DNA of 64,000 nt from Hepsetus odoe (taxonomy: Eukaryota; Chordata; Actinopteri; Characiformes; Hepsetidae): contig CM029370.1 in NCBI GenBank assembly GCA_017165825.1, positions 14,884,733 through 14,948,732 on the forward strand, given 5' to 3'. Below are positions 1 through 13,188 of the stretch, one piece after another (positions within the stretch are counted from its first letter, which is position 1; each line of letters opens with the position of its first letter). The notes under the pieces were generated by a model. It ran no database searches and had not been told where the DNA came from. It was given only the letters and a program-made list of their open reading frames with translations. Position numbers and translations under genes: made by a program.

Positions 1-1
1 C

Positions 2-352
2 GGTGTAGGACGATTCCCAGCTATGCTATACAGCTTGGGGAGGGTGGCACTGATGAAAAGACAGGCAACAGGGCTGGAGGAAGCAGGGTTACAGATGGTA
101 AGATATTCATTGGGTGTGACAAGGATGGACAGGATTAGATATGAGTATATTAGAGAGACAGCTCAGGATGGAAGTTTTGGAGACAAAGCTCAAGAAGCAA
201 GATTGCGTTGGTTTGGACATGTACAGAGAAGAGACAAGGACTATATTGGGAGGAGGATGCTGAATATGGAGCTGCCTGGCAAGAGGAAAAGGGGAAGACA
301 ATAGAGGAGGTTTATGAATGTGCTGAGAGGACATGCAGGCAATTTGGTTTGA
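2..352 (+). pseudogene. Remnant of non-LTR retrotransposon ORF2 (reverse transcriptase C-terminus)
   Basis: The frame from base 2 reads GVTRMDRIRYEYIRE and then EARLRWFGHVQRRDKDYIG, the typical C-terminal block of LINE-type reverse transcriptases (RTE/L1-like; clade not settled). It has an in-frame TAG at 302-304, after which the same frame continues RRFMNVLRGHAG to a TGA at 350-352. The 5' part lies outside the window. The premature stop and loss of similarity suggest a dead copy. Confidence 0.75.
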
Positions 353-721
353 AGGAGGAAGATGAAGAGGGCTGGAAGAAATGGAAATGATTGACAACCC
401 TTAACGGAAGCAGCCGAAAGAAGAGGAAGAAACTGACAGGCTCTTGGTTGGGGGGTTTAAATTTTTAAAAAATATTTAAATTGTAAATATTTTTTATCTA
501 CCATTTGTGAAACAAAAGAAATTACAGAAGTGGCCCACCACCTCTGTATTCTGTATTCTGTACTAGCTACAGGTAGACCAATTCAGTAAATCAGTTCTCT
601 ATCACCTGATCATACGATTCCTATGTGCCATAAGCCCAATCTGATAAATCCTGGTCTAAATCATGGCCTGGAAATATTTTTTGACTATGTTATGGATTCA
701 TTTGACACTTGCTAGTATAGC
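353..721. other. Intergenic, no recognised feature
   Basis: AT-rich sequence after the LINE remnant, possibly including its 3' UTR. I see no gene or repeat that I can name. Confidence 0.5.
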
Positions 722-931
722 TAGGGTTCAAACCCCTTCCCAGTGGGTTGCCCTGAGGTACTCTTGAGCAAGGTGCCGTCCCCGTCCTGCTCCTCCCTGC
801 GATGGGCTGGCGACCTGTCCAGGGTGCGTCCCCCGTCCTCGCCATGTGTGCACTGGGTTGGACACCGGCACTCCCCCGCGACCCCGTTTGGGACAAGCGG
901 TAGAAAATGGATGGATGGATGGATGGATAGT
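722..931 (+). mobile_element. tRNA-derived SINE, type B (5' truncated), with (GGAT)n tail
   Basis: It starts within the B-box-like GGTTCAAACCCC and continues with GGGCTGGCGACCTGTCCAGG and the tail ending GGGACAAGCGG. It ends in an AATGGATGGATGG simple tail. It matches copies near 42970, 46458, 60605 (minus) and 63542 (minus). Confidence 0.8.
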
Positions 932-982
932 TTAGCTAGTTGACTTTAAAGTTTCTCTAAAACTGGGCAAGAACGTGGTTAG

Positions 983-1188
983 GGTGGTGGTGGTTTAGTG
1001 GTAGGATACTTGCTATGGACCTTTGGCTCAAGAGGTTCCAGGTTTGAATCCCACCTCTGGCACTACTACCACTGTGTCCCTGAGCAACCCTTAACCCTGA
1101 GTTGCTCCAGGGGGACTGTCCCTGTAATTAGGGCATGGAAGTTGCTCTGGATAAGAGCGTCTGCTAAATGCTGCAAATGTAAATGTAG
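983..1188 (+). mobile_element. V-SINE-like element (tRNA head, conserved 3' domain)
   Basis: The tRNA-like head (GTGGTTTAGTGGTAGG, then GGTTTGAATCCC) is followed by TTGCTCCAGGGGGACTGTCC and the domain GCTCTGGATAAGAGCGTCTG, ending in TGTAAATGTA. This tail is characteristic of fish V-SINE elements. Other copies lie near 2047, 13189, 13437 and 19353. Confidence 0.8.
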
Positions 1189-2046
1189 TAGAGAAAGACT
1201 GAAATGAAGTTGCTATAGTGCACAGCCCATTTTTTTTTCTCCCTCCGAGACATGTTCAGTGGACAGCTCCATCCTTGGACAAGACATCAAAAGGGGGGTG
1301 TTGTACCCAGAAAGCAGATATCTGGTCACCCCATTCTTGACATTAAGGTGATGTGGGGTAGCAATTTTTACAGGTTATAAATATGAGGACTTCATAAAGT
1401 AAGGAAAAACAACCTTTATCAGAACTTTCTCCTGAAAAGGGAAAACGCTATTTAACCTTGGTTACTTGTGCTGCCTCCAAAAACAACACACCACAGCCAA
1501 GCCTATAACAGATTAGTGCTTAGCGCTCACTTGCTTTTTTAGACTTTAGAGCTTTAGTAATTTGCCATTTCAGGAGAGAACTTGCAGCATTTTGTAAACC
1601 TTGCTGAAGTGCCTAAGCCGTTTCCTTGCTGTCTGGCTTTAGGGAGTGATGTTTGCTTTTCTAGCATGTGGCTAGGGCAGAGCGGGGATGACACAGCTTT
1701 TTGGCTGCTAGGTGCTTTCTTTCATCTCCTGACATAATCTTTTTTCTCTTCCTCAACAACAAACAAAAGATGCTTTTCCACTCTTCTCCAGAAAAGCCAA
1801 AGAAAAATCTTCTCTATGGCAGTAATTCTCTGAGCAGCAGAGGTTTGGCAGTGGTGCTGGAGGCTGCTGGTTTTTTTCTTTTACCCTTTGCTTACTCTGT
1901 ACACAACAAAACACCCAGAACAGTACAGGCAACACAGCTGCCTCTAAAACTACTAAACATATAAAATAAAGCCATCTCACAGTCAGATGGAGTAAGTAGG
2001 CCAGCACAGAGGCTGGAGCATTAATAAAAATAAAGAAGCATCATTG
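1189..2046. other. Intergenic, no recognised feature
   Basis: Open frames of under 90 codons on both strands show no family likeness and overlap one another. I see nothing else here. Confidence 0.5.
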
Positions 2047-2251
2047 TTTACATTTGTGGCATATAGCAGACACTCTTATCCAGAGTGACTTCCATGTCCT
2101 AATTACAGGGACAGTCCCCCTGGAGCAACTAAGGGTTAAGGGTCCTTAACTGGGACCCAGTGGTGGTAGTGCCAGAGGTGGGATTTGAACCTGGGACCTC
2201 TTGAGCCATAGGTCCATAGGCAAGTACCCACCACTAGAACACCACCACCCT
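2047..2251 (-). mobile_element. V-SINE-like element, inverted
   Basis: Reverse complement of the copy at 983-1188, complete from head to TTTACATTTG tail. With that copy it forms an inverted pair about 860 bp apart. Confidence 0.8.
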
Positions 2252-2473
2252 CATAAACGTACAATGATTTCATCCTAACTTTACCCATTACTTCCCCATT
2301 ATCATTCTAACCATTTAAAGCCAGCATATTAAATCCATGCAAGCTTCAGTTTATTGTTGAGGACTGTAGATAAAATGCTCCAAATTAGCCAAGATTGACA
2401 GTGTTGCCAGAAGGTTTTTGATTTTTCTACAATTAAACTTACGATCTAACAGAGCATCAGATTATTAAAAAAA

Positions 2474-2727
2474 GTGAAAGTGACAACCCTTGTCATTGCG
2501 AGGTCACAGCACTGCACACCATGAACCACAACGAAATTGGACCTCTGCTTTTAACCCATGCACACAAACACCGTGCAGCAGTGGGCAGCTATTGAAAGCG
2601 CCCGGGGAGCAGTGACGGGGACAGTACCTTGCTCAGGGGTACCTCAGGGCAACCTACTTTTTGAGGGAATCGAGCACAATCTTCCGATGCGGGGCCAACT
2701 CCCTAACCACTAGGCCGCTGCTGCCCC
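2474..2727 (-). mobile_element. tRNA-derived SINE, type A
   Basis: On the minus strand it starts GGGGCAGCAGCGGCCTAGTGG (A-box region), has a degraded B box, then GCTCCCCGGGCGCTTTCAAT and a tail ending TTGTCACTTTCAC. Copies lie at 8162, 40494, 45690 and 62298, and a divergent + strand copy near 42120. Confidence 0.8.
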
Positions 2728-5700
2728 ATATATAAATGTACAGAGAAAAATAGTTCAGTGTTACACTACATTACGTGAGTATCTGAGTTGACAAACCCTC
2801 TGAGAGTCGCAGTTTGATCAATCAGTCAATGCAATGAAAATCAGAAATGAATGAACACCCTGTTCAGTTCAAAGAAAAGACATTAAAGACTGATGTTCAA
2901 ACACACAGTGTATTTTGGCATAAACACAAAAGATATTTGATTACTTCAGAAATAGATTTGCTGATACACATCAGGCTGGAAAAGCTAACAAAACCATCTC
3001 CTCAGAAACTGTCAGCCAACAAAGCTCTTCCCAAGAGCAAGGTGTGTAAAACTCACAAAGGTCACAAAGGAATCCAGAACTTATAAGCAATTAAAGGCTT
3101 TTCTCACATTGAGTAAGCTTAGTTTACATGGTTCTACCTTCAATGACGTGGGCAAGTTAGAAAGCTTGTGGTGAAATGTTTGAGCACAGACAGAAATAGA
3201 ATTTATGGTATTAAATGAAAGCGCCACGTTTAGAGATATGCTGCAGAAATACTGCAGCGTAACCTTATTCCAACTTTGAAACGTGGTGGTAAAGAGAAAG
3301 TGGGCAAGTCCTGAACTTACCCCAACTGAAATGTTTTTGAAGAACCTAAAGCGAGCACCATGCAAGCAACCCACCAACATAGCTAAAGTTGGTGTGCAGG
3401 ACTGATCAGAAACTAAAAATGTTTAGCAGCAGTTATGTGTTGCAAGAGAGTCACGCCTCACTCCACTCCATTTCAAGCAAAAAAAATGTAGTAGCCAAGT
3501 AGAAGAATTTTGTCTCATTTGTTTACTTGGGTTCTCTTTCTGACTAACTTCTAGTACTTGTTTGAAAATCTGCTGATGTTTCAAATTATATTAATACATC
3601 ATTCTAAAGAGCCCTCACATATTCAAGCACAACTGTATTTTTCTAATCAGATTTCATGGGAAGTTTATTTTGAGCCTTTCTGCTTTAAAACATCAGTATT
3701 TCTCATAGTTTTCAAAAAAGTCTGCACCTCTGGCACCTCTGTCCTGGCATGTCATAAATCTGATATTGTGTGAGATAAACATTTTTTCTTCATATAGCCT
3801 AGAAACCTGTGAGAGAAGTGAGAGAAATATTTAGTTTAAACAAATATAAAAGCATTTAAAGATCCCTTGGCCAGAGTTATGGCAAACAAATGCTTTTGCA
3901 TGTACTGGTGTATGAGAACTGAGCTCTGTGTTTATGGCATCATTGTGGAAATAAGGGGTTTTTCAGCATGCTAAAGAGGAACACAATTAAAGGAAACAGC
4001 ATGTGTGCTATCACTCTCATTGCATTTCCAGTCCCACGCAATGCAGTGTTTAATTCTGTCTTTGAAACATTTCCTTGCTGACATTTATCATTCATTACTA
4101 TTATTGTCCATCTTTGGCTACAGATGCCAAAGAAGTATGTGGGAAAACTGAGAACAGAGTATTGCATCAATTTGAACATGTGTTTACGATTGCATCTTCT
4201 TTGCATCTTGATGTAGCGTTCAAACGGGTTTGGTTAAATTAAAACTCCATATTAAATAAATCATTCTTAAATCCATTTAGGTAATATTTTTCGGCAATCA
4301 CATCTTTGTGTCTGCAGACTGCCACAGCACAGGAGAACAAGGGCCTAAGCGCTCTGATTTGAGGAAAATCTAGTTTCATACTAATTTTCCTCACAAACTG
4401 AGCTGGAACAAACATCATTTCTCCCACATTGGCTCAAAGTGAAAAAGCAAAGAAATCTGATTGGCTTTGTTAAACAGCAATTATGGTGGTTGTGTCAGTC
4501 ATTTTGAGTAATGCTTATCTTGAATGTTGACTTAAAAGGATCCAGCCAGGCAGGATGGCATAACAAAGGAAGGTTATGTTCGCTTTATCTCTGTATTCTT
4601 TTCTTTAATGTAAAATGAAAGAACAATGCAGTGACAGAGTTGGCCAAGAAACAACAGAAGAGTCCGTTGTCCATTTACTCAGGGATTCCTAGAATGAGTA
4701 GCTTCTTTCTAAAAGTCGGGCTTCGATTCTTATGTGGTTAAATGTGACAGAAATAAATGGGACTGTTATTGTGTCAAAACAACCATTACTATGCTTCACA
4801 TCCAAATCATAATAATGTATGTTCTCCTTTAGTTACAAAACACATATTTTATTAATTAAAGGGTTAGAATGCTCATTCTCAGTTTCTCGCATTTAATGAA
4901 CCACAAATGAGTTCAGAACAGCAGAAGCCATCAAATAATTTATGTCCTGTTCTGGATTGCTCTCTGGTTGTTCTTTTTCTCGGTGAGTGGAAGATTAATA
5001 TTTGCATTACTTTGGGAATAAAAAATAAAGAAAAATGATTTTGTTTATTGCTTATTTTTCCTAAGGCAGAGCATGAGGTGATTCTGGTAAGTCTGTCTGA
5101 TTCTTGTTTATAGACTCTTTTGTGTGGGAACAGTAAGTCCATGGTTTGACGAGACAGAGGCTTTTAACCAATCGACCGCTGACCATCCTCTCCACATTAA
5201 CCACACTTATTGCATGAGAGGTAAGGTAATGGTGCCATTTATCAAAACTGTGACCACTGAATCTTATGACAACACTGGTACAACCACAGCACAGTATCCA
5301 AACCAACACAACCTTATAACTTTCACATTAACAATCTAGTCTACTAGATGGCTTTCAGTCGATTCAATAGTGACACAATGAAGTACAAATTTTTGTGCCA
5401 GTCAGTAAAGTCAGTCAACCTACTGGAAAAAGGTTCTTGGGGTTCATCTTTACTTGTTGAGCTTTATCTCCTAAAAGGCCAATGATAACACTGGTGACTG
5501 ATGGCTGTTGACCAAACGAAAAAAGTATGTTTAAAACAGTTACTTGTACTTAAGATCATTTTGATGCTCAGGGCATAGAAAAAAATAATAAAATAATTCA
5601 AATTTATAATATATAGTGTGTAGGCTACAAAATACACTGTAAAATCCAGCTTTGATTAACATTGATATTCTTGCCTATTACTTTTTTCACACTGATTAAA

Positions 5701-6776
5701 CAAAAAGTCCCAAACATACAGAGCAATGACATATCCTAAGTTACAATAAGATCATAATCCATCTATTCATTATGAAAGGACAGATAATCCTAACTAGAGT
5801 CCCGGCAGAGCTAGAGTATATCCCAGTCGCGTCATGAGGTCAAGGCGGATATTATATTATATTATTATTATATTATGAAATGTATCTTTTTATGCTCAAA
5901 TGGGTAATTATTGGCCCAAACTGGTCAGAACGTATGGCATTATAACAGGAAAAGGTCAGTAAACCTTAAATCTAAAGAGGTTTTTTTTTTTTTTCATATT
6001 TATGCCAATGTTATACATAAACACTATTGTGGTTAGCTTGTTTTTCCGACCTGACACATGACTAATTAAATGCAAACATCAAGAAACTTGATTGCTTCAG
6101 GGAAGCAACTGTTGAATGCCCCAAACCTCTCTGCGATGGCAGTTTGATGGAGACATAATTACCAAAATGGGTGGGGACAGATCCTTCCAGTTGAACTAGG
6201 CTGTCACCCTCACTTCAGGTTAATGTGTCTCAGCCAGTTGCACATATACATGTTGTTTTGATGCTAAACTGCTCCCATTGAATCCATCTTGGAGAACATG
6301 AGAGACATCCACAGTAATTTATATGACCTAACACTCTATTTCCATTTTCACTTTAGTAAAAACTGGACCCTGACCTCTGCTAAAAGATCTAACTATAGAG
6401 TTTTATAGGCCACTAATGACACCAAGAGTCCTGAGTGCTGGAACGAGGTAATGAGGTAAGCTAGTGTAAAATGAGACTCTTTCTCTCGCTCTCTCTCTTT
6501 CTCATGCTGGGTCAGGCATATGAATTGCCTTCATTACGTCCACACTGACAGCTTTACTTCAAGGGGAAAGAAAACCCTGTTTGCCACCCATGGTGTGAAA
6601 GAAATGAAATAGAAGGAAATGCTCCACACAATTCAAAACACTGCATTGACAACATATCTCAGTTCCTCTGCTATTTGCTCTCTGCTTGCCTTTTTAAGTC
6701 CACCAAACCTCTTGGCTACATTTATCTGGCAGTTAAAACAGAGTTTTAGCATTCAAACAAGTGCTAAAATTGCAAA
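2728..6776. other. Intergenic, about 4 kb, no supported gene
   Basis: AT-rich sequence. Frames of 60-100 codons occur on both strands without coding character. A TATTA-type run lies at 5850-5876 and a T-run at 5982-5995. Confidence 0.5.
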
Positions 6777-6794
6777 ATAGATAGATAGATAGAT

Positions 6795-6857
<63 letters not shown>
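6777..6857. repeat. (GATA)n microsatellite
   Basis: About 80 bp of GATA/TAGA with one interruption (GATGATA), grading into (AATA)n. The open frames read through it on the minus strand (YLSIYLSI) are artefacts of the repeat. Confidence 0.95.
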
Positions 6858-7790
6858 GAATGAATAAATAAATAAAATAAAGCATCCTTCTGTGAGGTCT
6901 CTCTCAATAAATTTCTTTTTTTTATCCTGTCTGTGATGGACCAAATTGCAAGAAATGCTTTGTGCACCTTTGTGTCCTTGTGCACAGTTTACTACAAGTA
7001 CAGCGGAATTTCTTTGGATAAATTCATTGGAAATTCTTTGGACAAAAAAAAAAAAGAAAACAGGGGCTTTGCACATTGAACAATGTGCAGGTCCATTGAT
7101 CATATGATGGCTGACTTGTTTATGATTACTGAAGTGGTCCCTGAGGTAGCTTGTGGAGTGTAATGGCGTCCAGCCAAAGAGCTAATACTGATAAAACGCT
7201 TTACATTCTTTGACTAATCTGCAGTTCTGGTGGTGACGCTACTAGTCAGGCATGACTTTCACAAAGGTATTGTAGAGCAAAGATGATTTTCAGATCATGT
7301 ATTAGATATGTGCACTCTAAAGGTTCGTAAGATCCTTAATATTTCAGTGCTATCAGGGAGCCAAAAAAAAAAAAAAAAAAAAAACAGCTGAAAATCAGCA
7401 GAACAGCTGAATCCACCTGGCAAGGAAAGCTGTTCGGAGCAACTGCTAAGCTTTGCAGTTACACAGTTGTGATGTCTAAAAAAAATTTCTGTATTTAATT
7501 TTTATTATTATGAACGTTCCATAATGCTCGTAAAATGCTTGCGCACGGACTAATATTTGAGTTATATCTGCTTAACATGCGCTTATACCACAACCACCAC
7601 TAAAACCACAACCACCTTTCTTAAACATTTGCAGAGCATCACATGGCATATTTACAGAAAGTTTCCAAGCAAAGCTAGCTGACAAAAACCTGTCAACACC
7701 TAAAGACCAGAGGCATGTCAACACCTAATTCTTCTTGTTGTTTTTCCCTTTGTCCTCACTCTCAACCTAAGACTCCATCCATCACAAAAG
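6858..7790. other. Intergenic, no recognised feature
   Basis: A 20-nt A-run lies near 7363-7384. I see nothing else. Confidence 0.5.
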
Positions 7791-7818
7791 AGAGAGAATG
7801 AGAGAGAGAGCAAGAGAG

Positions 7819-7889
<71 letters not shown>

Positions 7890-7922
7890 GAGAGCGAGAG
7901 AGAGCGAGAGCGAGAGAGAGAG
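7791..7922. repeat. (GA)n microsatellite, about 130 bp
   Basis: An almost pure purine strand with scattered C interruptions (GAGCGAGA). Such polypurine mirror repeats can form triplex (H-DNA). Ser-Leu frames on the minus strand are artefacts. Confidence 0.95.
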
Positions 7923-8161
7923 ACCATCACACAGATGCAGGCGCAGTTTGGAAAGCAGATGTGAACAATAGGGTGTCTTCATGTTCTCTGGGTCTGAGGG
8001 AAGGGACACGGGTAGCTTTGGGCAGTCTTCACAAAATCACATGTGCTGCTCTAAAAGGAGGTCTTTAATTCAAAGCCCACTTTGTCAGTTCTTGAAACTG
8101 TCTGCCAGACAGGAGAAAGTTCGGCTGAGATGTTATAGTGTCAAATTTAAATGAGCAGCAA

Positions 8162-8415
8162 GTGAAAGTGACAACCATTGTCATTGTGAGGTCAAAGCAC
8201 AGCAGGCAATGAACCACAACGAAATTGAACCTCTGCATTTAACCCATGCACACAAACACCGTGCAGCAGTGGGCAGCTATTGAAAGCGCCCGGGGAGCAG
8301 TGACGGGGACGGCACCTTGCTCAAGGGTACCTCAGGGCAACCTACTGGTGAGGGAATCGAACCCACAATCTTCCAATGTGGGGGAAACTCCCTAACCACT
8401 AGGCCACCGCTGCCC
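8162..8415 (-). mobile_element. tRNA-derived SINE, type A
   Basis: A near full-length copy matching 2474-2727. On the minus strand it runs from a GGGCAGCGGTGGCCTAGTGG head to a TTGTCACTTTCAC tail. Confidence 0.85.
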
Positions 8416-10467
8416 AACCACTAGCAAACCACTGCATTTTAGAAACGTCAGTGAATTAATGAAATTGAATGAAACTGGCATTGAAAATTCCAAAGGGTGT
8501 GGGTTCCAGAACTAGAGGGACACACTATGAAGTCAGAGCATGACCACAGTAGTAGGTCTTCTTTTGATCTATTTATTAGTTATATAGTGAAATGAAAGTG
8601 ACTACAACATTGACAACAATAAACAACAGCAAAAAAAAAAGAAGACGAATAACAGCAACAGCAATAATAATGATGACAACAACAACAACAATAATGATAA
8701 TGATAATAATACAATAATAATAATTTATTACTATTTTAATATTTTACCAGTAATTTAATAGTTTAATATTAGCAGATATTAAAATAATACAATAACAAAG
8801 TACACAGTAATAGAATAACAACATGTTGTTAAAGTAAAAGAAAATAAAGAAAATAAAAGGCAAAAAAATTAACAAATCCAATGTATTTGAGGTTTAGCAT
8901 TTGTCATTGTGAAAGTCATTAACTTGCATATATAAAACAGATTTTCCAGAACAGGAGAAAAATAATAATATTGGTCTTTTTTATCATAAAATGTTTTAAA
9001 TGATGAAAACTACAACAGAAGGTTTTGGTCTCACGGCAGAAAACATGCAAAAGTTCCAGATGTGGTTTATTCCATTTTAATATGAATGTAATATTCCTTC
9101 GTTCTATTTCTGTCATCTGGTTTTGGTCAGCAGGAGTAAACTGAATCTATTTGCCCTACAATCTTTATCTAAGGCTGGGGGCGGGCATGTCTGTGCATCC
9201 CAGAAGCTATGTCTGGAAAATAATGTGGCAATATTTTAAAATCACTGGATGAACTTCTTTTAGATATGATTTCTAGGTAGTAAGACATGTGGTTAGGCTA
9301 CGCCACTTAGGTTTTTGTATGTGTGTGAGGCTTTGTGTGCATTAGCTCACATCCAGCTGAATGATGCAGCTGAACAGCTACAAGTGAAGAGGACACACAC
9401 ACACACAAACATACACACACATACACACACACTGTTGCTGTGGCTTGCATACATACTTGTAGCGAGGTCATACATCATGTGATTGAGATTTGGAGTGATA
9501 AAATAGTGCAAAAATAGTTTTTCTTTCTTTGCATCGCCCACAGACATGCGTGGGGCTTCTGTACAATCATACACAGAGGCCCTTGTGTCTGAGGACGGCG
9601 CTGTGCACAAGAGGGTGCTGTCTTGGGAGCTGAGCAGGTCTGGTTTTAAGTCTAGCCCTATAAAACAGAAAAGATCTTTGTGACACAAATACACACACTC
9701 TCACAAATCCACTCACTCATTTGCAAACACAGAACCAAGGTAGTTTTGTGAATTCTTTATACACTCTCTTGTGATACCACTTTAGTGTTGTTTTCAACAG
9801 GTCTCCTGGTACCTTAGGGAGTCACTATTTCGACTGGGAATGTTATCCACAATGTATTCAGTGTTTCCAAATGTACCTGAGGGCTCTATAGTGATATGTT
9901 GGATCACTGTTACCTCAGCAGTAGTAAGCTCTCCCTTAGGTAGTGTTCATTCTGCTTAAATGTCAGGGTCTTGTGATAGATTGGAGGATAGTCTAGTCTG
10001 GTTTGGGCTAAAGAATCAATAAGTGCTGTTATGAGAGGATATTTACGTGGCTGTAAGAGGATGGGGTTAATCGTTTGAAACGGTCTGATTTAATTTACAT
10101 TGAGATCACATTCCTCCTAAAGCCAACCACTCAACCTTTCCATCGACCAGCTCTCTCCAGAAGCGTCTGGGAAGTTACGTGAGGTGTGTGTGTGTGTGTG
10201 TGTGTGTATTGGGGATGGAACTTACAGTTAACAGTGTTCAAAACAGAGGTAATTTTTTAAGACCCTAACAAATGGCCTAAAAAGATAAATATGGCATTCA
10301 AAACCATGCAAAAGTATACTTCTTTTTTACTACTTCTTTTTTTATTATTCATATTTTAATTTATATACTCTTCATTTCATATTTTCCTGTATAGTTTGTG
10401 TGTTTTGCTTCTTTGTAATTTTATTTTTATTTTAATTTATAACACGTTTTTAGGAAGCTTTTGCATC

Positions 10468-10502
<35 letters not shown>

Positions 10503-10788
10503 TTGTAGCAATCATCAGAAATTTTGACACGGCTAATTGTATGCACTTTTGCACATTGTTGCACAATTAATGTTTTTTTTTCTTAATAGAATAGCTCAAA
10601 TAATTACTAACAGCAACAAAATGTGTTTAGATATTTAACTTAACTTTCCCCAGCAGAACGTGTAAAAACCAAAGCAGTAGTAAACATTTGCATTACAGGT
10701 GTATAAGTCAAAAGTATCCAAACACTTCTTTTAATAAAACTCTGCTTTAGGGTGCGCCCATTACTGACACAGGTGTTCAGTTTCACGT

Positions 10789-10830
<42 letters not shown>

Positions 10831-10932
10831 ACACATGCAGCTTGTAAAATCTCCATAAATAAGCATTGCCAGCAGATTGTGATGCTCTTGAGCATCTGCA
10901 CTTAAGATTACGATTACTACACCAAAAGCAAC
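8416..10932. other. Intergenic with microsatellites, no supported gene
   Basis: It includes an (AAC/AAT)-rich low-complexity tract (about 8625-8730), imperfect (CA)n at 9393-9432, (TG)n at 10182-10208, (GATA)n at 10470-10502 and (CA)n at 10789-10828. No open frame has recognisable family motifs. Confidence 0.6.
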
Positions 10933-11092
10933 GTGTCAGTTTTAGGGGTATGAAGGGCCCCAAAGTGTCAGCTTGAGGGGTATTAAGGCCCCCAAAGTGT
11001 CAGCTTGATGGGTATGAAGACCCCCAAAGTGTCAGTTTGAGGGATATAAAGGCCCCCAAAGTGTTAGCTTGAGGGATATGAAGGCCATCAAT
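10933..11092. repeat. 32-bp minisatellite, five units
   Basis: Units begin GTGTCAG at 10933, 10965, 10997 and 11029, and GTGTTAG at 11061, exactly 32 bp apart. The consensus contains TTGAGGGGTATGAAGGCCCC followed by CAAA. Units differ at a few sites. No link to a known element. Confidence 0.9.
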
Positions 11093-11623
11093 ACTGAACT
11101 TTTTAAGTGCATGTGGTCTGATGGAGTTCTATTCAGTACCTTCAGGGTTAGTAGGAGTGCAGAATGCGAATGAAAGAGTTGAAAAGGAACATCTGTTTGA
11201 GATTAATTATTGTCCACTTTTAGAAGTTAGACATTATTATTAAGATGAAGATTATATTAAGAATGTTTAATGATGGCAGTAGTGGCTATGCATATAATTC
11301 TGTTTTATATATTCAATGTAGCGAGTTTGATTAGAATCATCAAAATTTTATCAAATCCTAAAAGTAGATAAAAAGAAGCTAATTTTTTGAAAAGCAACAA
11401 AAACAACTTGGTAATATATTTATGGGCGATAATGACCCAATATTATGTTTAAGTGAATGCCAAAACACAATTTCTTTGCTAAGCAATAACTACAACTAAA
11501 TGCTACCAGTTAATCTGTACATCAGCTTGAAGAAATTTTGGTTCATTCCTCCATAAAGAGTATGTTCAGCTCTGGGATTTTTGTAGGTTTTATTAGTCGT
11601 TATGTACATATATTATGTACATA
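11093..11623. other. Intergenic, no recognised feature
   Basis: AT-rich sequence without supported ORFs. Confidence 0.5.
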
Positions 11624-12174
11624 CAGTACTGTGCAAAAGTTTTAGGCAGTTATGAAAAAATGCTGTAAACAAAGAATGCTTTCAAAAATGAAAGTGTTAA
11701 TCATTTATTTTCATCAATCAACAAAACGCAGTGAATGAACAAAAGAGAAATCTAAATCAAATCAATATTTGATGTGACCACCTTTTGCTATCAAAACAGC
11801 ATCAGTTCTTCTAGGTACACTTGCACACAGTTTTTGAAGGAACTCGGCTGGTAGGTTGTTCCAAACATCTTGGAGAACGAACCACAGATCTTCTGTGGAT
11901 GTAGGCTTCCTCACATCCTTCTGTCTCTTCATGTAATCCCAGACACACTGGATGATATTGAGATCAGGGCTCTGTGGAGGCCAGAAGAACTGATGCTGGT
12001 TTGAAGGCAAAAGGTAGTAACACTAAATATTGATTTGATTTAGATTTCTCTTTTGTTCGCTCACTTTGCATTTTGTAAATTGATCAAAATAAACAATCAT
12101 TATTTATATTTCTGAAAGCATTCTTTGTTTACAGCATTTTTTCCACACCTGCCTAAAACTTTTGCACAGTATTG
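11624..12174 (-). mobile_element. Tc1/mariner deletion derivative with transposase C-terminus
   Basis: Terminal inverted repeats read CAGTACTGTGCAAAAGTTTT at the left end and its near-complement at the right, continuing about 70 bp inward. The element is flanked by TA on both sides, the Tc1/mariner target. The minus-strand frame 11762-12010 retains WPPQSPDLNIIQCVWDYMKR and the C-terminal LPAEFLQKLCASVPRR. Here the PDLN block with the third catalytic residue region survives, but the N-terminal DNA-binding part and first two catalytic Asp are gone. It is non-autonomous. A sibling lies at 44758-45298. Confidence 0.88.
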
Positions 12175-12859
12175 TATATATTGAATGTATTCCTTAGATT
12201 AAATTTAAGACTTCAACTATGTCATCCCAAAACATTACCTTTATTCTCAAAACTTACTTGGCAGAATGACTTCAGTGGATGAGTTTTAGACATACCTTTT
12301 CATACCTTAACTTTTATTCTACTATAGTTCCACATCTGAGTTGTAGAAACTGCTTGTTTGGCTCATTTTAGGTGTACTCCCATCGAGTAAGGCCCTCAAT
12401 CGCTGGGAGGAAAATTAAAAACACAAAAGTGGTGACCTACTGATCTAAAAGCTTGTCTAACTGAACTGCTTGAAAATTATCTCTGAGAATCCATAAAAAA
12501 TATGTTATGCCCCAACATGTAACCAACACGTTTCTTCAAGTATGTTGAAAAAGAATCCCAGGTACTTCATTATAACGCTCCACTTAGGATGAGTACTGTG
12601 AAGAATCTGAATTATAAGGCTTAGTTTCTAATGTCTTCTAATGCCCAAAAAACTTTACCTCAGGTACTTGTGCCCTATATTTAACAGAACAATGATCAGT
12701 GATCAAGTCACTCCATTATGGCATTAAGGATGAGAAATGAGAGAGCTTACATGCATGACTGAAAGCAGAATGAACCAGGGCTCTTTTAGCATGTGGCTTT
12801 GGACCTTGTTGTCCTGAAAAAGCCATCATGACTGCTTATAGGTGTATGACAGACAGACA

Positions 12860-12914
<55 letters not shown>

Positions 12915-13188
12915 CAAGGAAAAGCTATTGTGTTCCTTCTGTGCACATTAGGCAATTTGAAATACCAGATCAGAATCGCACATAATTGTCCAAAAAACTT
13001 TCCAAAGTCTAAAAACTTTCCAAACACACAATTACAATCAGGAAATAAAAAAAACAGACTGTTTTCAACACTATTGAACTAGGGGTGCACCTCCTGCAGT
13101 CTCTGGTTAAGTAATTAGACCACAGCCCAGGGAATTCCTAATTTTGTAGGGTGTAAATTGCTCTAATTAGAGACTTTGACTCACAGTT
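12175..13188. other. Intergenic with (CA)n
   Basis: No gene seen. A (GACA)/(CA)n microsatellite lies at 12851-12912; the Thr-His and Cys-Val frames over it are artefacts. Confidence 0.6.

Noticed and set aside
6753..7103. 116-codon minus-strand frame with repeated YLSI
   Set aside because: A translation of the (GATA)n microsatellite.
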